A stretch of 64,000 nucleotides of DNA, taken from Onchidella celtica (lineage: Eukaryota; Mollusca; Gastropoda; Systellommatophora; Onchidiidae). The stretch spans positions 84,811,677 through 84,875,676 of the forward strand of contig OZ007567.1 in assembly GCA_963931925.1 (NCBI GenBank). Direction: 5' to 3'. Shown one piece after another: positions 36,001 through 45,656 of the stretch; within the stretch, counting starts at the first letter, position 1; every line of letters begins with the position of its first letter. The notes beneath the pieces were generated by a model. The model saw only the letters and a program-made list of their open reading frames with translations. It did no database searches and had not been told where the DNA came from. The position numbers and the translations under genes were made by a program.

Positions 36001-39000
36001 GCAGTAATATTACATACAAAGTGCAAGAACTGCGACTGTTATAACTAATAAATTGTCATCGCATAGCCTTAGTGACCCATAACAAGTTTGATAGGTCGAG
36101 ACATAGCGTGCATACCTTGAATGTCACGACACAATATTGCCTCACTGCCTATCTATAAGTATGATAGGTTGCATGTATGTTGCGTATTTCTTATGGCATA
36201 CATAATAGCGTGGGTGACATTCTTGCCCTAGGTTTGAGAAACGGTGCTTTGTACAAACGAAGTTGTTATTATTTTAACTGGAACGATGTAGATGGTAGTT
36301 ATGAAGTCTGTATTGAATGTAACAGTAGGTCCAAGTTAAACAGCCGCTGGTGAAGTAAGCGTTTTTTTCTTTTTGTCCTTGTTGTCATATCTCCCCCCCC
36401 CCCCTTTTTCCGTTAAGAAAGATAATAATATACACAACAGAAACACGTCATTAATTCAAGATTTCGAGATCGCCTTGATCTCTGGTAATAAACGAGGGAA
36501 TTTCTTCCACTCTACGGAAAATAGACATCATCCTCCTACCAGTCTGCGCGATCAACATGTGAATCACAGAATAGAAGAACAAGACGCCAAGGCTGGTAGA
36601 GATAGAAGTCACATCTGGAAATGTGTGTAACCTGGAAAGCAACACTGAGAGCCAAGCGCATGCCCAGCCAGCGTCCCTACGTCAATCTGACCCCGAAGGG
36701 TTCGGTTCCCTACATCAGCCCGGAGTCGACCTGATGTCGTAAACAGCGCATCTACGTAGGAACGATATCATTCCTATGTGCAAACGACGCCAATCCTACT
36801 CGTCAGATTTCCGTCGGATTGCTAGCTGGGAGAAAGACCAGGTACGAGTTGCTGATATTCTAAAGAAATTTGACGAAGTACTAAAAAAACCACAGAAAAA
36901 CTCTGAGGTCGCAGCAAGGCTATTATAGTTTGCGTTTCATTGAGTCGTTTAGGTATTATTTCTTTACGCGAGGCTTTGCTACATACAACTTTTTCTTTTT
37001 GCCATATTTTGACTTTGATATTCTAAAGCTGGTGGGGCACTGGAAAGAGTCTGTTTTGTTCGTTTTAGCGTGAGACTTGAATGTGGAGTTAAAAGGAGAG
37101 ATCAAATCAAGTCTGTCTCACTAGTTCGGGAGAGTGGAAATAAAACTGTCTTAAGTAAACTGGAGGAGTGAGAGACCTCGCGCACTTACGCCAGCAGCTT
37201 TGGCGTCTTTGTTCTTCTAATAATTATATTTTTATGTGTAGCCGCACGACAAAATGGGGCACATTTCGGCACTACTCGATTCGAGAAAATCGTTAAAAGG
37301 CACCATAGGGTCAATTTCATCGATTTTACGTTTTCAGTATTTTTGAAAAGTTTAAGCTCTTTTCTATTCCTCTTCCAAATAAGTATCCTGTTTGAGAAGG
37401 GTAAATGCTTCAAAACTGTCTTTGAATCGAGTCATCATCAATAATTTTGAATTTTGACTAAAAAGCTGATACTTTAAAAGCGTTTTTCTCAAAACTGTGG
37501 TTATGTCATAATTATCTTCTCTGCTAATTAAATTACAGCAATCTTTTTTTCTTTTTTTTTTTTTTACCAAATGAAAGGGCTTTAAATAATCTATCTGGTG
37601 ATACCAATATCTCCATACCACCAAAATGCACGAAGTGCCTCATTTTGTCGGGCGGCTACACATAATAAATGATTCTTAGGATTAAAGTTACACCCGGAAA
37701 CGTGTATAACCTGGATGGCGATACCAACAGCCGTGAGTACGTGATGGCTGAAAGCCCAGATATGCGTCGTTGACATTCCAAGGCAAGTACAGAAAGTCAA
37801 AATTCTAATGCTCTCTCTCCTCTACTCCCAAAGACTACAGAGAAAAAAAAACAACAACGCGTCTTTTCGGAGCTTTACTGAAGTGAAACGTACGGGCTAA
37901 TTGGATGTTTCATGGAGACAACGTAAGGCTCGGAATATAATGGTACCCAGTGTTAAAGGTGGGAGTAAATATGACAGTGCTGTCTTGTTGTTAGGAGAAT
38001 CACAATATGCAATAAACCCGACATGCATCATGTGACCATGTACATGGGGTAGTTTGGGTAAAGGTGTTAAATAAATACATAAATGAAATCATCATCTTCA
38101 TCATCAATTTTCTGTGAAGCATCACGGCGGAACAGTAATACGAAACAAAAAAAATGCTTCTTCATTTTCAAATTTCACATTTTCTTCTCCATTCGCTCCG
38201 TATGACGCTCTTCTTCTTTCTTTTCTTCGTTCATTTTCAAATAACTAGACTAGCCAACCAGACTGGTCCTTCCCATCAATAGTGTATCTTCACTAAACAA
38301 ATTGCCCTGTGAGTACACATCTGTAATGGTACTTTTTTCACCTGCATAATCATTTGTCTGTCTGCCTGTCTCCACCTTCTTCCCCCCTCCCATTTGATGA
38401 AGCTCCGAATACCAAACATAAATAAAGTACTCAAATAAACCGCGGAAGGCGCAAAGTGGTCATTATCGTGTCGTCCCGCCGTAAAACTCAAACAAAAGTA
38501 TTTTCCCCTTTCTCTCTCACTCTCCTCCTCTTATATAGCCTATCTCTGGGATGGGGGCGGGTGAGCCACAGTGGGTATGATAAAGGAGCCGAATATGATG
38601 AGATAGGTACGCCGGTCAGTTGGTTCAAAGTCTGCTGATATGCTTGCGGCTGTGAAGTTTGCTAATTATACAGATACATGTATTGTATTAAAACATGATC
38701 CTCTGAGAAGAGTTCCACATGTCCCGACCACCCACACAAGATACTACGAGGGGAAGAGTTCCACATGTCCCGACCACCCACACAAGATACTACGAGGGGA
38801 AGAGTTCCACATGTCCCGACCATCCACACAAGATACTACGAGGGGAAGAGTTCCACATGTCCCGACCACACGCACAAAATACTAAGAGGAGAGACTTTTT
38901 TTTAATAATCCGTAGCTCTTTCTCTATCCTTTAGTCGCTTAAATATGTTCGATTAGACTGTCTCTGCGTCCATTGGGGAGCTACCGAATCCGATTAGTCT

Positions 39001-40030
39001 GTTGGGTACTGAATTTAGAAGCGTTCGTGCACGGGGGGGGGGGGGGGAAGGGGGCAGGGGGTCTGAGAGTTGGTCTTCCTGATGGATTAACGCGCAGCTC
39101 GGACATTAGCGCTGAAGAAACATAGTGGACCCTCATCAGACTGGACCTCTTATGCTTGTTTTCTGAAGATAGCCGGTGGTAATCCTTCCAACTGTTTGTT
39201 TATCCCAGGCAACGCCGGATATCTCAGCTTGTAAATATTATCTTTTAATCAAACTTAAGATTGGAGGGAGGTCTTCCATGTGGGTCACACTATTACAAGG
39301 ATGCGACTTTAGGGGTGTCCGTGAGCTTTGGTCGCAAGGGGGCTTTACCCCTGGTGAGTTAGTCTTCTAGTTGGGTGTTTTTGTAGTTAAATGCCGGGCT
39401 CGACGATTAACACTTAGTTAGAACATGAAATATGCTCCCGGCTAAAGTTGTGTAACTCATATGGCACTCCTCCCAGACTGGAAAATGATGGCCAATGAAG
39501 GATAGATTGCTTTTGCAGCATCCACATTGCAGGTCGACAATTATTGCAAAAGAATTATTTGGAGCATGGTCACTTTGATTTAAGAGAATAAATGAATAAA
39601 TAAACAAAGGCATTAGAGTACTGTGGAATTTACTATCAACTAAGTCGTGTAAAATTATAGACATGGTCGTCAGTCCTTAAGTGCCTTGGAAATTAATAAA
39701 TCACTTTTGCCAGAAATGTCAAGAAAGATTTGGATGGTCGAAAGTTCTTTTTCTTTTTTCAATTCAAAGTTGTAATAGTATGTTATTTTCAGAACAGAAA
39801 AAATGTTTCACTTACCGATAAAAAAGGTACAGCAGAAATGTTGAAACCAACAGTAAAACCACCGAAATAATCATGATGATCGACTGATTGGGAAGTTGTA
39901 ATGGAATAATTATCTGACAACTTTCTCTTAAACAAAATGATGGCAAAGTTTCTGCGTCTCCTGTAACTGCGCTCCCAAAGTTGCAACAGCCAATAAATAT
40001 CGAAGTTGTCCAATCTACGTCTGGAGTCAA
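25908..40030 (-). CDS. Microsomal cytochrome P450, CYP3-clan type, with long C-terminal extension
   Basis: Twelve exons on the minus strand, all phase-consistent: 40030-39816, 35218-35122, 34617-34565, 33792-33696, 33237-33112, 31814-31720, 31426-31275, 30883-30753, 29142-29011, 28179-27941, 27547-27404, 26877-25908. The protein is 816 aa from Met1, or 764 aa from Met53, which lies in the signal anchor SIIMIISVVLLLVSTFLLY and is the more usual type of start. Landmarks: Pro-rich hinge GVPGPEP; helix C RRWKRLRHVV (WxxxR); helix I LLAGYETTST; helix K ETLRKYP (ExxR); PEKFDPLRF; heme loop PFGGGPRSCAG with the Cys ligand at residue 518 (466 from Met53). Such enzymes are ER-bound haem monooxygenases using NADPH-P450 reductase; the helix and N-terminal wording fits the CYP3/thromboxane-synthase-like clan. 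The substrate cannot be told. All donors are GT; that of exon 30753 is the weak gtcagt. The P450 fold should end near residue 570, yet the frame stays open for about 246 more codons. Confidence 0.93.
28221..28294. repeat. (CT)n microsatellite close to the P450 helix-I exon
   Basis: About 37 CT units with one interruption (CG). On the gene's sense strand it is (AG)n lying about 41 bases upstream of the acceptor of exon 28179-27941. It creates spurious RERERE frames on the minus strand that are not genes. Confidence 0.95.
29862..30241. mobile_element. TA-type MITE, copy 1 (in P450 intron)
   Basis: Starts TGTGTAGCCGCCCAAAATG and ends CGGGCGGCTGCACA. It shares nearly its whole length with the copy at 37235-37662 (blocks such as CACATTTCGGC, TTTTCAGTATT, CCTGTTTGAGAAGGG, GCGTTTTTCTCAAAACTGTG and CTCCATACCACCAAAATGCA). 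The flanks here no longer show the TA duplication clearly. No coding capacity. It lies in the intron between exons 30753 and 29142. Confidence 0.75.
32626..32868. mobile_element. Possible hAT-type MITE
   Basis: The left end CAGTGGCGGAGCCAGC has the hAT MITE style, and a diverged inverted counterpart (CTCAGCTCCATCCCTG) ends near 32868. No convincing 8-bp duplication is seen, so the right boundary is tentative. Confidence 0.3.
32946..33098. repeat. (ATTT)n-(CTTT)n-(ATTT)n compound microsatellite
   Basis: About 150 bases of tetranucleotide repeat. On the P450 sense strand it is a purine-rich (AAAG)n tract starting about 14 bases after the donor of exon 33237-33112. It produces meaningless FLSFFLSF frames. 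Confidence 0.95.
33577..33663 (-). pseudogene. Partial tandem duplicate of a P450 exon
   Basis: This segment copies most of the adjacent exon 33792-33696 (minus strand) at an offset of about 108 bases: VNLLQEVFVKQFNKFHA is encoded in both. About four of the first 48 bases differ. The copy has a possible acceptor (tgtcag) but lacks the donor, because the piece corresponding to the donor is missing and GT is absent at that point. Both units begin with an ACATGTRTAAGTA word, so it arose as a tandem duplication that lost about 20 bases. It is probably a dead exon within the downstream intron. Confidence 0.75.
34249..34465. repeat. (CTAA)n/(CCAA)n microsatellite
   Basis: About 215 bases of ACTA/ACCA tetranucleotide repeat in the P450 intron between exons 34617-34565 and 33792-33696, with interruptions such as AATA. 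No other content. Confidence 0.9.
35808..35993. mobile_element. Palindromic MITE family member, copy 1
   Basis: Left part CATGGCTACGTCAATCTGAC and right end GTCAGTTTGCTAGTTGGG are diverged inverted copies. Internal words (CGGATTTCCTACATC, GATGCCGTAA, ACGCTGTCATTCC) recur in the copies at 36663-36830 and 44063-44306. Degenerate ends; no target duplication identified. Non-coding. Confidence 0.55.
36663..36830. mobile_element. Palindromic MITE family member, copy 2
   Basis: Starts CCCAGCCAGCGTCCCTACGT and ends GATTGCTAGCTGGG, inverted with CCCAGCYAGC at the tips and CGTCAGATT/AATCTGAC just inside. Best preserved copy of the family; related to 35808-35993 and 44063-44306. No clear target duplication. 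Non-coding. Confidence 0.6.
36885..37030. repeat. Shortened copy of the 1388-1963 foldback family
   Basis: It contains GTCGCAGCAAGGC, then in opposite orientation TTTACGCGAGGCTTTGCTAC followed by ATACAACTTTTT and TTTTTGCCA. These match the outer portions of the foldback arms in the TBC1D intron. The middle of the arms is missing, so this looks like a deletion derivative. Confidence 0.55.
37235..37662. mobile_element. TA-type MITE, copy 2 (in P450 intron 1)
   Basis: Starts TGTGTAGCCGCACGACAAAA and ends TTTTGTCGGGCGGCTACACA, near-perfect TIRs of about 28 bases. TA flanks both ends (37233-37234 and 37663-37664), consistent with a Tc1/mariner-type target duplication. Same family as 29862-30241 but with an extra T-rich segment near 37545-37565. 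No coding capacity. Confidence 0.8.
38707..38890. repeat. 46-bp minisatellite, four copies
   Basis: Four head-to-tail 46-base units, each containing GAAGAGTTCCACATGTCCCG and ending near CTACGAGGG, with the last copy most diverged. Because 46 is not a multiple of three, every frame across the array cycles through the same peptides, which explains the open frames here. It lies in P450 intron 1. Confidence 0.95.
39033..39061 (+). repeat. G-run tract, potential G-quadruplex
   Basis: A 15-base G run followed by two further G5-type runs separated by AA and CA. This satisfies the simple G3+ by four quadruplex rule. It lies about 0.75 kb downstream (in transcript sense) of P450 exon 1. Confidence 0.6.
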
Positions 40031-42097
40031 CCAATGGCGTCCAGAAGAATCTCAGTTAATCATTGATGTCATAATGTGACTACTTCGATAGACACACATA
40101 CGTAAAGCTCCCTATCAGGCTGGGTGGAGGAATAAGATGACCCTTGAGGCAATCTTAAGACGCGTCCGAAATCCAAACAATCGACCTCAGACTCATGACC
40201 TTCACACGTAAAAACAACAAAGAGGGGAAACTTCTGTTGTCTTAGGCGTGGTTTTTACTTTGGGTTTTATTTGTAGTTGAGAAACAAAATTGTTAAGAAT
40301 GAAATTCAACTGAAAACATACTTAAAATTAAAAACAACAACAACAACAACAACACAACATATAACGATTGGTAAGAAAATACAAGAAAGCAGGAGAAAGT
40401 ATAAAGTCCTGTAACAGTAGGATTTAAGAATTTTCCCACAACAGTGACCAAAGATAGAAAGAACGCGGAAAGATAAGGATGTATTCTGGGTGTGAATTTG
40501 GTAGTGGAAATTAACCCCAATTTAAAATTTGAACACATCTGTTCATGAAGTAGTTTTGTTGTTGCAGATTTTGCAACACAGTGATCAGTGTTCACGTTGC
40601 TATGTCCTACTTGTACAATCTCATTACATTAGAATGTGAGGGGCGCGTTCAGTATGTTTTAAAGCGTCTTGAAAATACAAACAAAATGTGCTCTCGTTCA
40701 AGCCATTCGGGTTCAAACATATTAATTTCATATACATAGCCAACGTATAGGCTAAAGGTTGGTCAAAAAAGAGGGGGGAAAGGCGGGGGGGGGGGGGACA
40801 TTTTAACTTTGTGCCAATCACTGCTGCGACCAGACTTGTGTGTGTCTGTGTGTGTGTGTATGTCTGACTTTAAAAAAAAAACAACTAATGATCTGACCAT
40901 TGTGTCGGCTAATTAAGAGTTACCGGTATTCTGTCGGGGGATGAGTTTTTGATTTTCGGATCTTTTGTCAAGATCAGGGATGGCTTTGATGTATTGAGGC
41001 CTCAAGACGAGTAAAGGGTAAAAGCGTCCCAAAGCTCACCCGTTTCTTACACAGACTAATCTTTTTACAATTAATTTTCTGCACATTGAATTAAACATAT
41101 TAATACAGAAAATAAAAAGTGATGTAGGGTAAGGCCCTTTGGTTTTAATCTAGCTAACTTAGACCTACTTACACATCTTGGCCTACTTAAACTTCGCATA
41201 AAATTATGCTTTCCTCAATAATTATTGTGCACTGCAATTTAACTGAGAAATAAGATTAAGAAAAGGTGTGGACATAGAAACGGCCAGTCTGCAGGCAAAA
41301 TAAGAAAGCTCTCGAGGCCTTCTTGCAAACGAAAAGGTCATTGTGACCAACGAGCCAATACCAGTCATAACTCCAACACTGGCCCTTGCATTTTCCCCAA
41401 AAGTCATTGTGCAAATTAAACTGAGTTTTTTTGGGTTTATTTTACCCAAATAGTCACTCCGAAATTGTAAACCAGTAGAGTTTCCACGCCCATGATATTA
41501 ATGTCTTTGTTTATCAATATGCGTTGCAAATTAACCCCATCTCAAGCCGACCAGTTTCAAAGGGAGTCGAAGTGCTTTTAGCTTCAATCACCAAAAACAC
41601 GCCCGGGCCTGTATCCATTGATGACGTTTTTCCCCCTCTCTTAATTTTTTTATCAGTCTCTTTACATTGATGTCACTTATTTTTCATAAGCTGTGATGAT
41701 TTTTGTTGCTGAGTATTTCAAGTTTAGCTAGTAACTGAGATTCAGGAAAACCCGAACGTTATGCCACAATCTTTCCAATATAGTGGTGATCGTTTCAACG
41801 TAATATCTGGCATGAAAGATGAGATTGATCATGATGATAGGCCCATGTAAATATAACTCGTTCAAATAACGTTCTATTTTTAATATATACTCACAGAATA
41901 AAGTAATCTACCACTTTTGAAATTAAAAAAACGAAAAAAATGGTTACAGTTAGAGAAAAACCACTTACGGCAAATGAAAAGGGATTTAATTTTCAACAAA
42001 GTGCCAAAACCGGAATGTTGTCCGTTTCCTGGTTTACTCACAATTTGATGTTAAAGGCGCAGGGTGCCATTCTGGAGTTTGCAAGCAGTGCGGTGTT
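40031..42097. other. Upstream region of the P450 gene, no gene seen
   Basis: AT-rich head-to-head intergenic DNA 5' of the P450 start. No TATA box or initiator can be chosen with confidence. It contains an ACA-type triplet repeat near 40330-40355, a G run at 40784-40797 and a short GT repeat near 40838-40860. Confidence 0.4.
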
Positions 42098-42156
42098 AGT
42101 CTGGCCGTGCTGTGACAGGGCACTTTCGAATCACACTCTGTCACAAATCCCAGACT
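42098..42156. repeat. Nested inverted repeat (hairpin)
   Basis: AGTCTGG (42098-42104) pairs with CCAGACT (42150-42156), and TGTGACAG (42111-42118) pairs with CTGTCACA (42138-42145). Together they form an interrupted stem around a loop of about 19 bases. It sits at the edge of a strand-asymmetric segment (42160-43260). Confidence 0.6.
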
Positions 42157-42159
42157 GGG

Positions 42160-43263
42160 AAATGTAATAATTATGACAGGACAACAATCACAAACGAACA
42201 AGTATAACACTTAACAGAACAACCAAACAGACTCACACATTTATTATACATAAAAATAAAGATATACGTGCATTACATTCTTCAATTCAACTACCATCCA
42301 ATGGTCAGCATTCCCCACATTCATTCCTCTACGGGTCCACAACCCGATAATACTTTCTAAAATATGCCCTGGCCTCAGCCTCACATCTATATATATATTA
42401 CTTGCTGGCCTCTCTTATTGGCTCCTGCTCAACCTAATCTCCGTATCTCAATCTCCCCTCGAGGTCTTAATAGCACATTAATATTTCAATAGCACATTAT
42501 ATTCTCAATGGCACATTAACATCTTAATAGCACATTAACATCTTAATAACAACGTCCCTGTCTGTGGCCAGACTGCCACGACTCATGTGCTCCCGCTGTC
42601 CTGCGCGACAGCTTCACTCAGGCGGCCTGTGGGTAGCCTTCTGCCCAACCCCGGCACAAGTCCGCTCACCGCGGGTGGCTTCTCTGCCCGACCCCGGCAC
42701 CTATAAGAATAACATTACATTTCTATAACACCATACAATTACTATCCACTTCACCACTCATTACGAACCATCAAGCGTACACACAACAGTCCACCTTTCA
42801 CTCACTACACCTCTTACGGTAACACACCTCTACCGTGTTACACCGTACTCAGACTCGCTACGAATCCATGATCCGAACTTACATCTATCGCTCATTGCGC
42901 ACATCTCTATACACAGTAATCAATGACTTCCACAATCTTATTTACATCATGGTCATAGGAGAATAATTATAGTCCATCAATCATCATCATTATAAATCAT
43001 AGTTCAACCTACCAGTCATCACTGGAAAACACACAATCTCCCGACTGCTCTCTTCACGTCTGTCCCCTTGGACTTTCTTAACTTGCAGTGACTTTTCACT
43101 ACACAAGATTTACCTCATCGCCTTCACTTTACTCACGTCTTGCACGCTTCCACGCTAACTAACAGAAGTCAATACAGGTGAGCAGCCTCACTATCCCGTG
43201 AGTCAATCCTACACTTCCATGCCCCCGTAATCCTTGAATCTCGCTCACTCCACCCGTGACACA
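42160..43263. repeat. Strand-asymmetric unclassified repeat, G-poor on the + strand
   Basis: About 1.1 kb in which the + strand is strikingly poor in G and rich in A, C and T. It starts just after the 42098-42156 hairpin and ends near CCACCCGTGACACA. A roughly 19-base tandem unit (TCTTAATAGCACATTAACA type) repeats four to five times at 42465-42550. The sharp composition edges suggest an inserted element, possibly a solo LTR (TGTGAC...GTGACACA), but no matching target duplication was found. No coding frame is supported. Confidence 0.35.
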
Positions 43264-44062
43264 CTCAACATTTTGAGTACACAAATCGGTGAAACTTTAT
43301 TTCAATCAAAAGCTTTTACTGCAACACACAAATTTCATTCGATAGCGATAGAGATGGACAATAATGAATCAAGTTTTACTGTCTCTCTGCTCATCACTTC
43401 AGTGGGTCAAAGCTGGCACGTCGCATGCACTGGTGGGTTTGCAAACTTCAAAAATGCACGTGAAATTGTGAGCCATCCCGAACACCGAAACTGTTTCGTT
43501 TTTATGCATCTTCTTGGACATTGATTTCTCTCTTTTGTGCTTAATGCTCGCTTCTCTAGCTGTATTAGATTTTCAGATATTTTGGAACAAATAGGCGGTA
43601 CATTACTTTATTCCGCTAGTATATATAATATATAAATAATAAATATATATTTTTTAAAATCTTCATTGAATGATTCAATAATATGAGTCACCAAATGATG
43701 GCATCGGACCTTTGAGAGATTTTTGGTGGGTGTAAATATGCGTCTTTCTAAGCGGGAAGCTTTTAGCATTGAATGTGTCTATGGAACCCCTACCTCCAAA
43801 ACAACAACAACAAAATTAATGCACATGAACGTCTTTGCATTGCAGTGTTCAGAAGTAAACTGATGGATCGGCCCCTTCAAGTGGCTATGACGATTGGGAG
43901 TTGCACGTCCGCAGCAAAGGCGAATGAATGAAGGGCGAAGGCACTGAAATCAGCAAATAAAATTGCGGACGCATGTAAATATACGAAAATTAATTGTCTG
44001 AGTCTGCTATGATTCAGATAAGCACCTGGTCTTCTTTTCAAATGAAAATGTGGGCAAAACTT

Positions 44063-44306
44063 CCCAGCCAGTAAATCTACCCCAGTCTGGCTGCAGAGGA
44101 TCGACCTGACGTTTCCTCATAGGAGTGACATCGGTCTGACGCAGTTATGTCCGCTGGTTACGACATCGCTTCGCCGTTGGTTTCATGAATCAAATCCACC
44201 TTACGGTAACTTTACCAACTTTATGGAAATCCCCAAGATACAGGACTGGGTGTGTTGTATCTTAGGAAATGTTATATAATTGTACGTCGGATTGACGTAG
44301 AGATGT
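44063..44306. mobile_element. Palindromic MITE family member, copy 3
   Basis: Starts CCCAGCCAGTAAATCTACCC and ends around GTCGGATTGACGTAGAGATG then GGCCGG. The inverted ends resemble those at 36663-36830, with GACGTTTCCTCATAGGAGTG and ACGACATCG internally. More diverged and longer than the other copies. Non-coding. Confidence 0.45.
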
Positions 44307-44710
44307 TGGCCGGCCTGTTGCCATGCTATAATCTTTTCGCTGTCACCACCTTCAAGACAGTCTTTGGAACTTAGCGGTAGAGCAGGCTTTCCCAATCTGT
44401 GGTCATTTTTAAACCATAATTTAAAAAAAAGAAAAAATTCCGAGACTGAAAAGAAAATTTGAAGGTCTAACTTGTGAGTTTTTTGTTGTTGTTTTTTTCT
44501 CCCGTTTTGAACTGAACGAAAGCGGTCTGTATTTCATACTTCTCACTTTATCGCGTTGTCACGGTCTATAATATTATTCAGAAGGGAACAGCTCTAAGAA
44601 AATCAAATGTATAAATCACGTTACACATTCAAAAATTATGTCTATCTCTCGTATGTCTGTTTAACCAATCAATGTGTTCTATGATTCTATAATACTCTAC
44701 TTACTCAAGC

Positions 44711-44773
44711 TCCCCCCTTGCACCCCCCCCCCAAAACACCAAGTGTCCCCCTCCCCCCTCCCCCCCCCCCCAA
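44711..44773. repeat. C-rich tract, potential quadruplex on minus strand
   Basis: At least four C6-or-longer runs separated by short spacers. On the minus strand this fits the simple four-G-run quadruplex rule. No gene feature overlaps it. Confidence 0.55.
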
Positions 44774-45656
44774 GTTATGGGTGCCAGATACATTTCGAAA
44801 TGTCAACGGGACTAAAAAAGTTGGGCCAGATGTGGGGTAAATTAATGTTATAGCCTACCTGGCATTCTCGACTATATCAGCTTCTGTTAATATTGGAACT
44901 ATTCAAGTTTTAGCTGTTACAGTTAATTTGTTTATTCGAGCTATTCGAGAAATGATGATCTTAATGTCACGCGTAAGTTGTGCGTTACTAAAATTCTATC
45001 AAAAAATTAATTCTGCACAAGATCGGACATTTACAACAGATACAGGGAGGCATTATCCAATCAGTGCCACATGTAAGGCTTGTAGCTGGCCTTTGAACAT
45101 GAATTCAGGCCGTGGCATGGAAAAGAATAATAATTAATCTTATAAATCGATTGCCTATAAACATCACATGTGCATCTTAAAAAATGTAAAATTCGGAATA
45201 ATTTGCCCAGCATTATAATGTAGTGCTTTAACGAATTCAGTACACTACCACTATACAACAACAAGGCAATGCCATTTTTAGTCTGCATCCCGGTAACAAT
45301 TACCATTATAACCACTAACATGATAAACATGGGAATAAATATCAACAGACATGAACAAACGCAAAAGTAGGCCTACATGATTTTTCCCCTCAAGTCAAAG
45401 CAGCTTCGATTTACTGAATGGAAACTACGGTTGCTTTAAATTAAATTCTGTAGCTTCAGCTAAGGACAAGAGCAATTTTTCGTGTCACTATTAGTGTGTG
45501 TGTGTGTGTGTTTCTTTTCCGGGGTGGGAGTGGAGGAGGATTGCTCTACTGACATTCCTCAGAGAGGGAAACAAGGGCGAGCACTAAACTACAACAGTTC
45601 AAGACAAGTAACTCTTCAATTTACTTCAAAACAATACAGTCGCCAAGGAATCAAAG

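Larger units (their letters stand above)
43264..45656. other. Intergenic upstream of RIIAD1-like gene
   Basis: AT-rich DNA with no gene. Holds an AT microsatellite around 43615-43660, the third palindromic MITE copy (44063-44306), a C-rich tract (44711-44773) and a short (GT)n run near 45492-45511, which lies about 150 bases upstream of the RIIAD1-like start codon and so within its probable promoter or 5' UTR. Confidence 0.45.

Noticed and set aside
38640-38934. Two overlapping + strand frames with repeated HMSRPPTQDTT/VPTTHTR peptides
   Set aside because: Produced by the 46-bp minisatellite; the same peptides appear in rotation because the unit length is not a multiple of three.
42111-43263. 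Solo LTR (TGTGAC...GTGACACA)
   Set aside because: The ends suit an LTR, but the flanking bases (CCGTGC and CTCAAC) do not form a target duplication and no polymerase remnant is nearby; kept only as an unclassified repeat.
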